Assembly: GCA_044359525.1 (NCBI GenBank)
Contig: JBIKLY010000044.1
Location: 1 to 28,460, forward strand
Origin: CAJBIL01 sp044359525
Lineage (GTDB): Bacteria; Pseudomonadota; Gammaproteobacteria; Burkholderiales; Rhodocyclaceae
DNA: 28,460 nucleotides
Direction of reading: 5' to 3'
Positions 1 to 6,488 of this stretch are shown here, one piece after another. The notes beneath the pieces were generated by a model. It did not search any database. It was given only the letters and a program-made list of their open reading frames with translations, and had not been told where the DNA came from. Every line of letters begins with the position of its first letter. Within the stretch, counting starts at the first letter, position 1. The translations under genes were made by a program, and so were the position numbers.

Positions 1-952
1 ATGCCGTTTCTTCGATATCGGCACCGCGTGTCGAACGCCCCGAGTTAACGTCAACCGAAACCAGCGCTTCAGTGTGGTCAATGACGATGGCACCACCCGA
101 CGGCAGGTTGACCTGACGCGAGTAGGCAGATTCGATCTGATGCTCGATCTGGAAACGCGAGAACAGCGGCACATCATCACGGTAGCGTTTGATGCGATTG
201 GCCGTACCTGGCATCACATGCGCCATGAACTGTTGTGCCTGTTCGAACACGTCATCGGTGTCGATCAGGATTTCGCCGATGTCGGGCTGAAAGTAGTCGC
301 GAATGGCGCGGATCACCAGACTGCCTTCCTGGTAAATCAGGAAAGCGCCCTTTTGCGAGTTGGCGGCGCCATCAATGGCTTTCCACAACTGCATCAGGTA
401 ATTCATGTCCCACTGCAATTCTTCTGCGTTGCGGCCAATGGCAGCGGTGCGGGCAATCAGGCTCATGCCTTGCGGCACTTGCAACTGATCCATCACATCA
501 CGCAGCTCGGCACGCTCGTCACCCTCGACGCGGCGCGAGACACCGCCACCACGCGAGTTGTTGGGCATCAGTACCAGGTAACGGCCGGCCAGACTGATGA
601 TGGTCGTCAGGGCAGCGCCTTTGTTGCCGCGCTCGTCCTTGTCGACCTGAACGATCAGTTCCTGGCCTTCGCGCAGCGCTTCCTTGATCGTCGCACGGCC
701 GACATCGACGCCTGGCTGGAAATAGGCGCGCGAGACTTCCTTGAACGGGAGAAAGCCGTGCCGGTCGGCACCGTAATCAATAAAGGCCGCTTCGAGGCTA
801 GGCTCGATGCGTGTGATGATGCCTTTATAAATGTTGCTCTTTTTTTGTTCCTTGGCGGCCGATTCAATGTCGAGATCAATCAGTTTCTGACCATCAACAA
901 TGGCAACACGGAGTTCTTCAGCCTGTGTTGCATTAAAAAGCATGCGTTTCAT
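1..952 (-). CDS. rne: Ribonuclease E, N-terminal part (cut by window edge)
   Basis: RNase E is the essential endoribonuclease that starts mRNA decay and matures rRNA and tRNA on the inner membrane. Only the first 317 codons lie in the window; the gene runs off the left edge. The protein begins MKRMLFNATQAEELRVAIVD and continues through the S1 RNA-binding segment (about residues 37-120, with GIITRIEPSLEAAFIDYGAD). The last visible stretch reads SVDVNSGRSTRGADIEETA. Its Asp301 aligns with the catalytic Mg-binding Asp303 of E. coli RNase E; the second catalytic Asp would lie beyond the edge. I chose the start at 952 because GGGAG sits 9 bases upstream and the N-terminus matches the family. RNase G shares this core, but the divergent rluC neighbour and long leader, as in E. 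coli, favour RNase E. Confidence 0.95.
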   Translation of the reverse strand, partial: MKRMLFNATQAEELRVAIVDGQKLIDLDIESAAKEQKKSNIYKGIITRIEPSLEAAFIDYGADRHGFLPFKEVSRAYFQPGVDVGRATIKEALREGQELIVQVDKDERGNKGAALTTIISLAGRYLVLMPNNSRGGGVSRRVEGDERAELRDVMDQLQVPQGMSLIARTAAIGRNAEELQWDMNYLMQLWKAIDGAANSQKGAFLIYQEGSLVIRAIRDYFQPDIGEILIDTDDVFEQAQQFMAHVMPGTANRIKRYRDDVPLFSRFQIEHQIESAYSRQVNLPSGGAIVIDHTEALVSVDVNSGRSTRGADIEETA

Positions 953-1353
953 AAATCTGGGCTCCCACGCGCATTCACGGGGGGAGCGCCTTGTGCAGGC
1001 AGCGACGGATTAGTTGGGGGTGGTACGCTTCATGGGCTTTCCAGAACGGCAACTAATAAGAATGTCTCGCTGATTCTATTTTTCTTCAAGCCTTGAAAAT
1101 CAAGGCCCGGGAATCTGCTTGGGGCGGTCCGAACGTGCTAGGCGCGCGCAAATCAAGTAGTATCGCTACTTTTGGTGAGCGTACTTAACCAGGTGATTTG
1201 CGTTGAACGATCTTGCGCAGGTTGGCGCAAGCGAGGCGGCTGAGGCCTGCCGGAAATGCGTCGCAATTGTTGTAACAATCGGCGCCGCTCGACGGTCTCA
1301 CGGGTCAGCGCCTCTTTCAATCCGAGACGCAAATCAAGTCCAGTATATTCAAA
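953..1353. promoter_or_regulatory. Divergent rne/rluC intergenic region, hairpin-rich rne leader
   Basis: These 401 bases hold no convincing gene. Read on the minus strand they form the leader of rne. Visible inverted repeats are: 959-966 with 982-990 (8 bp with one bulge, covering the rne ribosome binding site); 1091-1096 with 1100-1105 (CCTTGA/TCAAGG); 1155-1160 with 1166-1171 (AAGTAG/CTACTT); 1212-1218 with 1225-1231 (CTTGCGC/GCGCAAG); and 1266-1271 with 1274-1279 (ATTGTT/AACAAT). The word CGCAAATCA occurs three times. In E. coli the rne leader is long, structured and mediates feedback by RNase E; a similar role here is inference. I could not place promoters for either gene with confidence, and rluC has no clear Shine-Dalgarno sequence. 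Confidence 0.55.
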
Positions 1354-2346
1354 ATGGCCGAAGTAAGCAAAAATTCTGTAACACAGGCCATTATTTCCGA
1401 AGACGAACAAGGCCAGCGTCTCGACAACTTCTTGCTGAAAATCTGCAAGGGCGTGCCGAAAAGCCACGTCTATAGCATCGTGCGCAGTGGCCAGATCAGG
1501 GTCAACAGCAAGCGTGCTCAGGTTTCCTACCGTTTGCAGATCGGCGACACCCTGCGCATCCCGCCGATACGTATTGCTCAGAAAGAGGCAGAGGTGGTCG
1601 CCGGCGCCGAGTTCAAGGCCGACCTGCCGATTCTTTATGAGGACGAGGCCTTGCTGGTCATTGACAAGCCCGCCGGCATTGCCGTGCATGGCGGTAGTGG
1701 TGTGAGCTTTGGCGTGATCGAGGCGCTACGCCGGCAGCGGCCCGAGGCGCGTTTTCTTGAATTGGCACATCGGCTTGATCGTGAAACTTCAGGAATCCTG
1801 TTGGTCGGCAAGAAGCGTTCGGCATTGGTTGCGTTGCATGACATGTTCCGCGAAGGCGGGCTGGGCGGCACGGGGCGCGGTGCTGACAAGCGCTATCTGG
1901 TATTGGTCAAGGGCCGCTGGATGGACCAGTTGCGCAACGTAAAGCTGCCGCTGCTCAAGTACCTTCTGGAGTCCGGCGAACGGCGCGTGCGTGTGTCGGA
2001 GGAAGGCAAAACTTCGCACACGATTTTTCGTTTGCTCGCGCGCTGGGAACATTTCAGCCTGCTTGAGGCCGAATTAAAGACCGGACGCACGCATCAGATT
2101 CGTGTGCATCTCGCACACCTCGGTTTTCCCATCGCCGGTGATGAGAAATACGGCGACTTTGCGCTGAATAAAGCGCTGCCGAAGGAAGGCCTGAAGCGCA
2201 TGTTTCTGCATGCGTGGCGAATGCGTTTTGCGCATCCGATCAGCGCTGAAGCGTTGGCGCTGGAAGCGCCGTTGCCGGAGGCGCTGCAGCGTTTTCTGCA
2301 ACAGATTTCGGCAACAGAAAAACAGGACTATGGCGAAAAGATTTGA
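1354..2346 (+). CDS. rluC: 23S rRNA pseudouridine synthase RluC
   Basis: RluC converts specific uridines of 23S rRNA (955, 2504 and 2580 in E. coli) to pseudouridine during 50S assembly. The 330-residue protein has an N-terminal S4 RNA-binding domain (about residues 20-75, RLDNFLLKICKGVPKSHVYS) followed by the RluA-type catalytic domain. The signature HRLDRETSG lies at residues 139-147, with Asp142 the expected catalytic residue; RTHQIRVHLAHLGFPIAGD is the conserved later motif. Length and divergent placement next to rne match RluC rather than RluD. The start follows the family N-terminus, although no good ribosome binding site precedes it. The stop overlaps the next gene by 17 bases, which suggests translational coupling. 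Confidence 0.93.
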   Translation: MAEVSKNSVTQAIISEDEQGQRLDNFLLKICKGVPKSHVYSIVRSGQIRVNSKRAQVSYRLQIGDTLRIPPIRIAQKEAEVVAGAEFKADLPILYEDEALLVIDKPAGIAVHGGSGVSFGVIEALRRQRPEARFLELAHRLDRETSGILLVGKKRSALVALHDMFREGGLGGTGRGADKRYLVLVKGRWMDQLRNVKLPLLKYLLESGERRVRVSEEGKTSHTIFRLLARWEHFSLLEAELKTGRTHQIRVHLAHLGFPIAGDEKYGDFALNKALPKEGLKRMFLHAWRMRFAHPISAEALALEAPLPEALQRFLQQISATEKQDYGEKI

Positions 2347-2986
2347 ACTGCTGGTTTTTGACTGGGATGGCACGCTGCTTGACTCGGCGGGTGCCATCGT
2401 TGATGCAATCAAGGCGGCTTGCCGGGACCTCGAACTGCCCGAGCCGCCTAATGAACGCGCTCGTCACGTCATCGGCTTGGGGTTGGGCGATGCGCTGCGA
2501 CACGCGGTGCCGGAGTTGCCCGAAGCGCGCTACGCGCAGATGGTTGACCGATATCGTCATCATTATCTGTCGCGTGATCACGAGCTGCAGTTGTTTGACG
2601 GTGCGGTTGAATTGATTACCGAACTGTCTGAAGCCGGATTTATGCTGGCGGTAGCGACAGGGAAGAGCCGGCTGGGTCTTGATCGCGCCCTGAAAACAAG
2701 TGGGCTGGGCGTCTTCTTCAATGCTTCCCGCTGTGCCGATGAGTGTTTTTCAAAGCCGCACCCGCAGATGCTGGAAGAATTGATGCTGGAGTTCGCCGTT
2801 CGCCCTGAGCAAACATTGATGATTGGCGATACAACGCACGATCTGCAGATGGCAAAGAATGCTGGCGTCAGCGCGCTGGCTGTCGATTATGGTGCGCATA
2901 CGGCAGATGCGCTCGATGCACTGGCGCCGCTGGCGCGCTTTCAAAAGGTTGAAGGGCTGGCGGCATGGCTGCGGACGCACGCCTGA
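2330..2986 (+). CDS. HAD-superfamily hydrolase (phosphoglycolate phosphatase-like)
   Basis: A 218-residue soluble phosphatase of HAD subfamily IA. Motif I is VFDWDGTLLDS, with nucleophile Asp11 and acid/base Asp13. Motif II is the Thr in AVATGKSR, motif III the Lys in SKPHPQML, and motif IV is IGDTTHDLQMAKNAG. The helical cap between motifs I and II is of Gph type, so small phosphorylated metabolites such as 2-phosphoglycolate are likely substrates, but the sequence does not fix the substrate. I chose the ATG at 2330 rather than longer in-frame starts because the protein then begins just before motif I and a weak purine-rich site (AACAGGA) precedes it. It overlaps rluC by 17 bases and the Rieske gene by 22 bases, indicating one transcript. 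Confidence 0.88.
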   Translation: MAKRFELLVFDWDGTLLDSAGAIVDAIKAACRDLELPEPPNERARHVIGLGLGDALRHAVPELPEARYAQMVDRYRHHYLSRDHELQLFDGAVELITELSEAGFMLAVATGKSRLGLDRALKTSGLGVFFNASRCADECFSKPHPQMLEELMLEFAVRPEQTLMIGDTTHDLQMAKNAGVSALAVDYGAHTADALDALAPLARFQKVEGLAAWLRTHA

Positions 2987-3315
2987 TTTGCGCCTCCGAT
3001 GACTTGATCGACGGCGGACCGGGTGTTCGTTTTACGGTCATGCAGTACGGCAAAGACGAGCCGGCATTTGTGGTGCGCTTTCGCGGACAGGTGTTTGCCT
3101 ATTTCAACCGTTGCGGCCATGTGCCGGTTGAGCTTGACTGGCAACACAACGAGTTTTTCGATGATTCCAAGCTATACTTGATCTGCGCCACGCATGGCGC
3201 ACTTTATGCGCCTGAATCCGGCCGTTGCCTGGGCGGACGTTGTAATGGAAAAGGCTTGATGCCACTTCCCGTCATAGAGCGGGATGGCGCTATATATTTC
3301 ACCCCTACTGAGTAA
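2965..3315 (+). CDS. Small Rieske [2Fe-2S] protein
   Basis: A 116-residue single-domain Rieske ferredoxin-like protein. The cluster ligands are visible as Cys50-x-His52 (CGH) and Cys74-x-x-His77 (CATH), so it should bind a [2Fe-2S] centre. The 21 residues between the two ligand pairs are slightly more than the 15-17 typical of the family. There is no signal peptide or membrane anchor, so it is probably cytoplasmic. It has no catalytic dioxygenase domain and no reductase or oxygenase neighbours, so its electron partner is unknown. It overlaps the HAD gene by 22 bases and ends 5 bases before sppA. The link to SppA is organisational only; no function is inferred beyond electron transfer. Confidence 0.85.
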   Translation: MAADARLICASDDLIDGGPGVRFTVMQYGKDEPAFVVRFRGQVFAYFNRCGHVPVELDWQHNEFFDDSKLYLICATHGALYAPESGRCLGGRCNGKGLMPLPVIERDGAIYFTPTE

Positions 3316-3320
3316 AGATC

Positions 3321-4274
3321 TTGGAAACCCCTCAGAATGACCCGCAATGGGAACGCCAGTTGCTGGAAAAAATCGCATTCTCCACACTCCAGGAGCAGAA
3401 AGCGAAGCGCCGTTGGGGAATATTCTTCAAGCTGGCTGGCTTGAGCTATCTGGTCGCCGTGCTCGTGCTTGTTGTTGACTGGGGCGGTTCTGAAAAGCTG
3501 GTCGATGGCCGGCATACCGCATTGATCTATCTGCACGGCACAATTGAATCGGGCGGTGATTCCAGCGCCGAAAAACTGAATGGTTCCTTGCAGTCAGCAT
3601 TCGAAGACAAAGGTACCGCCGGCATCATCCTGCGGATCAATAGTCCCGGTGGCAGCCCGGTTCAGTCGGGCATCGTTTATGATGAAATTCGTCGCTTGCG
3701 GACAAAACATCCGGAAGTTCCGCTCTACGTGGTGGTCGAGGATCTGTGCGCGTCCGGCGGCTACTATATCGCTTCCGCTGCCGACAAGATTTTTGTCGAC
3801 AAAGCCAGTATCGTTGGCTCGATCGGTGTCCTGATGGACGGCTTCGGTTTTACGGGGACAATGGACAAGCTTGGCGTCGAGCGACGCTTGCTTACTGCGG
3901 GTGCTAACAAGGGGTTTCTTGATCCTTTCTCACCGCAGGACTCAAAGCAACAGGATCATGCAAAATTGCTGCTTGGCGAGATTCATAAACAATTCATCGA
4001 GGTTGTCCGGCAAGGGCGTGGCAAGCGCCTGAAAGAGACGCCTGACATGTTTTCCGGTTTGATGTGGACGGGCAGTCAGAGTATCCAGCTGGGGCTGGCC
4101 GATGATTTTGGAACCGTTGAGTCAGTCGCACGCGATGTAATCAAGGCCGAGAAAATTCTCGACTACTCGGTCAAGGAAAATATCGCAGAGCGTTTTGCCA
4201 AGCGCTTGGGCGCTGATATGGCACAAAGTATGGTACTTCGCTTGCTCAGCGGTCAGCCGGCAGCGATCCGCTAA
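3321..4274 (+). CDS. sppA: Signal peptide peptidase SppA, 36 kDa type (peptidase S49)
   Basis: A membrane-bound serine protease that degrades cleaved signal peptides in the inner membrane. The 317-residue protein has one N-terminal transmembrane segment (about residues 35-52, FFKLAGLSYLVAVLVLVV) and a single S49 domain. The nucleophile is Ser145 in the motif ASGGYYIASAADKI, and Lys197 in GANKG is the probable general base, by position relative to the short Bacillus enzyme. The upstream motif INSPGGSP is also conserved. The start is a TTG at 3321; no ATG fits, and the N-terminus WERQLLEKIA agrees with that start. The stop codon interlocks with that of the methyltransferase gene on the other strand (4-base overlap). 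Confidence 0.92.
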   Translation: METPQNDPQWERQLLEKIAFSTLQEQKAKRRWGIFFKLAGLSYLVAVLVLVVDWGGSEKLVDGRHTALIYLHGTIESGGDSSAEKLNGSLQSAFEDKGTAGIILRINSPGGSPVQSGIVYDEIRRLRTKHPEVPLYVVVEDLCASGGYYIASAADKIFVDKASIVGSIGVLMDGFGFTGTMDKLGVERRLLTAGANKGFLDPFSPQDSKQQDHAKLLLGEIHKQFIEVVRQGRGKRLKETPDMFSGLMWTGSQSIQLGLADDFGTVESVARDVIKAEKILDYSVKENIAERFAKRLGADMAQSMVLRLLSGQPAAIR

Positions 4275-4981
4275 GCCTGCAACAGGAATACCGTCGGGCG
4301 CCGGTCAATTTCCGGCAGCCCCTGACGGCGCCATTCGGCAGGCGTTCTCGTAACGATTGACTCGTTATCAAGTGACAGGTCGGTTGCAACGCAGACCCTT
4401 GTGCTGTCCGCGCAGGTTTTGACCAGTGTTTCGAGCATCTGGCGGTTGCGGTAGGGGGTTTCAATGAATATCTGCGTCCGTTTTTCCTGGCGCGAATCTT
4501 TTTCCAGCTCGCGCAATTTCTTTTGTCGCTCATCTTCTTTGGCCGGCAGGTAACCGTGAAAAGCGAAATTCTGGCCTGACAGGCCGGACCCCATGAGTGC
4601 CAGCAGGATCGATGAAGGCCCGATCATCGGAACAACACGAATTCCCGTTCTCTGCGCAAGTGCGACAAGATTTGCACCCGGGTCGGCAACAGCCGGACAG
4701 CCAGCCTCCGAAATTAGCCCTGCATCCTGCCCTGCGAGCAGGGGTGCAAGCAGGTTGGGCAGGGTGCTGGCGGGCGTATGTTCGCTAAGCTCCTCGATTA
4801 CGATTTGTTGTAAGGGCGTGTCGGATGGTAATGACTTCAGGAAGGCGCGTGCCGATTTTGCATTCTCTGCCACGAAATATTTCAGCTGCTTCGCTTGATC
4901 GCGAACTGCTGTTGGTAGTACGGCATCAATTGCCGACGGGCCAAGCGGTACCGGGATCAAATAGAGCGTTCCTTTGTTCAT
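4271..4981 (-). CDS. Short RsmI-like SAM-dependent methyltransferase
   Basis: A 236-residue member of the tetrapyrrole-methylase fold family that contains RsmI (16S rRNA C1402 2'-O-methyltransferase). It starts MNKGTLYLIPVPLG where true RsmI has a GTLYLVATPIGN-like motif, and keeps the conserved SEAGCPAVADPGA and FIETPYRN segments plus GYLPAKEDERQKKL. It is about 50 residues shorter than RsmI (about 285 residues). It is therefore probably a paralogous clade with an unknown substrate, and I give no symbol. It lies 21 bases downstream of the maf gene on the same strand, so the two are probably co-transcribed. The start at 4981 matches the family N-terminus; the ribosome binding site is weak. 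Confidence 0.82.
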   Translation of the reverse strand: MNKGTLYLIPVPLGPSAIDAVLPTAVRDQAKQLKYFVAENAKSARAFLKSLPSDTPLQQIVIEELSEHTPASTLPNLLAPLLAGQDAGLISEAGCPAVADPGANLVALAQRTGIRVVPMIGPSSILLALMGSGLSGQNFAFHGYLPAKEDERQKKLRELEKDSRQEKRTQIFIETPYRNRQMLETLVKTCADSTRVCVATDLSLDNESIVTRTPAEWRRQGLPEIDRRPTVFLLQA

Positions 4982-5002
4982 AAATTGCTTTATATTAACT
5001 GT

Positions 5003-5599
5003 TTAATTTAATGAAATTAAAGGGTTTATATTTTCCAGGCGAAAAAGATCACAGAGCGCGATGAGCGGCAGACCGATTAATGCATTGGGGTCAGAACCTT
5101 CCATCCTTGCAATAACAGCAATTCCCAAACCTTCGGATTTCGCGCTACCTGCGCAGTTATAAGGCTGTTCACGACGCAGGTAATTTTCGATTTCGCCATC
5201 GGTCAGGTCGCGAAAGGTAACCATTGTCGGCACACCGCGCAGATGCGCCTTCCCTGTTTTTGCGTTAAGCAGGCAGAGTCCGGTAAAAAAATTGACGCTA
5301 CGTCCGCGCATGCTCTGGAGTTGCCTGACAGCGTTCGCATGGTTTCCAGGCTTGCCAAAAATCTGCCCGTCAAGACAGGCAACCTGGTCGCTACCGATAA
5401 TCAGTGCTTGAGGAAAGTATTTTGCAACGGCTCTCGCTTTGGCTTCGGAAAGGCGAAGCGCAGTCGCTTCCGGTGTTTCGCCAGGTAGTGTTGATTCATC
5501 GGTGGCCGGGTCGGCTACTTCAAAGGACAATCCGAGACGGGCGAGCAACTCCTTTCGGAAAGGTGACGTTGAGGCAAGTACAAGTTGTTGGGTGGTCAT
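5003..5599 (-). CDS. yceF: Maf/YceF-type nucleotide pyrophosphatase (7-methyl-GTP)
   Basis: Maf proteins hydrolyse non-canonical nucleoside triphosphates to monophosphates; the YceF branch prefers 7-methyl-GTP. The 198-residue protein has the N-terminal signature LASTSPFRKELLARLGLSFE, the catalytic Asp71 in IIGSDQVACLDG, and the YceF-like C-terminal blocks CAGSAKSEGLGI and DPNALIGLPLIALC. Those last blocks closely resemble E. coli YceF rather than the dTTP/UTP-type YhdE. I chose the ATG at 5599 (MTTQQLVLAS) over an in-frame start 13 codons upstream because the family begins just before the LAS motif. It is divergent from yceD, as in many proteobacteria, and leads into the methyltransferase gene. 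Confidence 0.9.
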   Translation of the reverse strand: MTTQQLVLASTSPFRKELLARLGLSFEVADPATDESTLPGETPEATALRLSEAKARAVAKYFPQALIIGSDQVACLDGQIFGKPGNHANAVRQLQSMRGRSVNFFTGLCLLNAKTGKAHLRGVPTMVTFRDLTDGEIENYLRREQPYNCAGSAKSEGLGIAVIARMEGSDPNALIGLPLIALCDLFRLENINPLISLN

Positions 5600-5685
5600 G
5601 AGGCAGTCAGTAAAGAAGTTGCGCCAAGTCCGCGACAAAATGGAAAAACTTCAGCGCAAGCCCTGAATTAATTTGCATCGCTTCT

Positions 5686-5714
5686 TTGACTTCAAAAGCC
5701 AAAAATAATATCAT
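5686..5714 (+). promoter_or_regulatory. Sigma-70-type promoter of the yceD operon
   Basis: The -35 box TTGACT (5686-5691) and the -10 box TATCAT (5709-5714) each match consensus at 5 of 6 positions and are separated by exactly 17 bases. Transcription would start near 5720-5722, only about 2-4 bases before the yceD ATG at 5724. Read directly from sequence; activity is inferred. Confidence 0.65.
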
Positions 5715-5723
5715 GCGCCCCTT

Positions 5724-6215
5724 ATGTCGCAACGGATTGTTATAGACAGTCTCGCTTTTGCGCGTGAAGCAGGTTCGCTGCAAGGTGAATTGCCGATCGC
5801 CGGCTTGACTCGAGTGCTTGATTTGCTGGCAGATTCTGTTGGTTGTCTGGCTTACCGGGTCGAAGGGCGAATGGGGCCTCGCAGCCGGTCTCAGCTCTGG
5901 CTGGAGGTGGGCGGTACCGTCACATTGTGCTGCCAGCGTTGTCTCGAAGGGATTTCATATCCGCTCGAGGTGCGTAGTTTGCTTGAGTTTGTTGACAATG
6001 AAGATGAGCTGACGCAGGAGGAGATTGAGGATGATTCCAAAGATTTTCTTTTGGCGCAGAAAGAACTCGATGTCATGGCGCTGATCGAAGACGAGATTAT
6101 TCTCGCGCTTCCAGCAGCACCGTGTCACGAAAGTTGCGTAATGCCCACGGCCGGGCAGGGATCGGCGAAAATTTCGCCATTTTCCGTGCTGACTGGTCTC
6201 AAGGGCAAGGCGTAG
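5724..6215 (+). CDS. yceD: YceD / DUF177 family protein
   Basis: YceD (DUF177) proteins are encoded next to rpmF across bacteria and are linked to 23S rRNA or ribosome maturation; the exact activity is not settled. The 163-residue protein contains the family's Cys pairs, CCQRCLEG near residue 73 and CHESC near residue 132, together with the conserved MALIEDEIILALPAAP block and an ending SPFSVLTGLKGKA. The start MSQRIVIDSLAF agrees with the family. No Shine-Dalgarno sequence is visible, and a strong promoter sits so close that the mRNA may be leaderless. rpmF follows after 24 bases. Confidence 0.9.
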   Translation: MSQRIVIDSLAFAREAGSLQGELPIAGLTRVLDLLADSVGCLAYRVEGRMGPRSRSQLWLEVGGTVTLCCQRCLEGISYPLEVRSLLEFVDNEDELTQEEIEDDSKDFLLAQKELDVMALIEDEIILALPAAPCHESCVMPTAGQGSAKISPFSVLTGLKGKA

Positions 6216-6239
6216 TAGATTTGATTTTAGGAGTTAGTT

Positions 6240-6419
6240 ATGGCCGTTCAACAGAACAAGAAATCCCCATCCAAGCGTGGCATGCATCGTGCGCACGACT
6301 TTCTGACCAATCCTCCGCTGGCGATTGAGCCGACGACTGGCGAAGTCCATCTGCGCCATCACGTCAGCCCGTCCGGTTACTACCGCGGCAAGAAGGTCGC
6401 CAAGGGTACGGGCGAGTAA
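6240..6419 (+). CDS. rpmF: 50S ribosomal protein L32
   Basis: A small basic ribosomal protein of the large subunit, 59 residues, MAVQQNKKSPSKRGMHRAHD then a C-terminal HHVSPSGYYRGKKVAKGTGE. It lacks the zinc-binding Cys pairs found in some L32 versions, which is normal for proteobacteria. A strong ribosome binding site AGGAG (6229-6233) precedes the ATG. It sits between yceD and plsX, the standard order that couples ribosome and membrane lipid synthesis. A terminator-like hairpin follows directly. Confidence 0.97.
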   Translation: MAVQQNKKSPSKRGMHRAHDFLTNPPLAIEPTTGEVHLRHHVSPSGYYRGKKVAKGTGE

Positions 6420-6432
6420 TTCTTCAAGACAG

Positions 6433-6476
6433 GGCAGGCAGTTTCCCGTGAGGGCGAACTGCCTGCCTTTTCTTTT
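6433..6476 (+). terminator. Terminator-like hairpin between rpmF and plsX
   Basis: GGCAGGCAGTT (6433-6443) pairs perfectly with AACTGCCTGCC (6457-6467), an 11-bp stem. The loop can add a CCC/GGG pairing. The run TTTTCTTTT (6468-6476) follows. This has the form of a Rho-independent terminator inside the operon, so it may be partial and reduce plsX-fab transcription relative to rpmF. Confidence 0.8.
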
Positions 6477-6488
6477 GTCCGCTATCGG

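Noticed and set aside
74..1096. Long plus-strand open frame of 340 codons
   Set aside because: It is antisense to rne, whose minus-strand frame gives a clear RNase E sequence; the plus-strand translation has no recognisable domain.
1131..1157. GAACGT-N16-TCAAG as a sigma-E-like promoter toward rluC
   Set aside because: The -35 box is poor, rluC is more than 190 bases away, and the housekeeping context gives no reason for stress control.
1344..1349. TATATT as a -10 box just before rluC
   Set aside because: No acceptable -35 box or extended -10 element at the right distance.
6122..6328. Open frame of 68 codons across the yceD-rpmF junction
   Set aside because: It overlaps both genes in another frame and has no family resemblance; L32 in the correct frame is certain.
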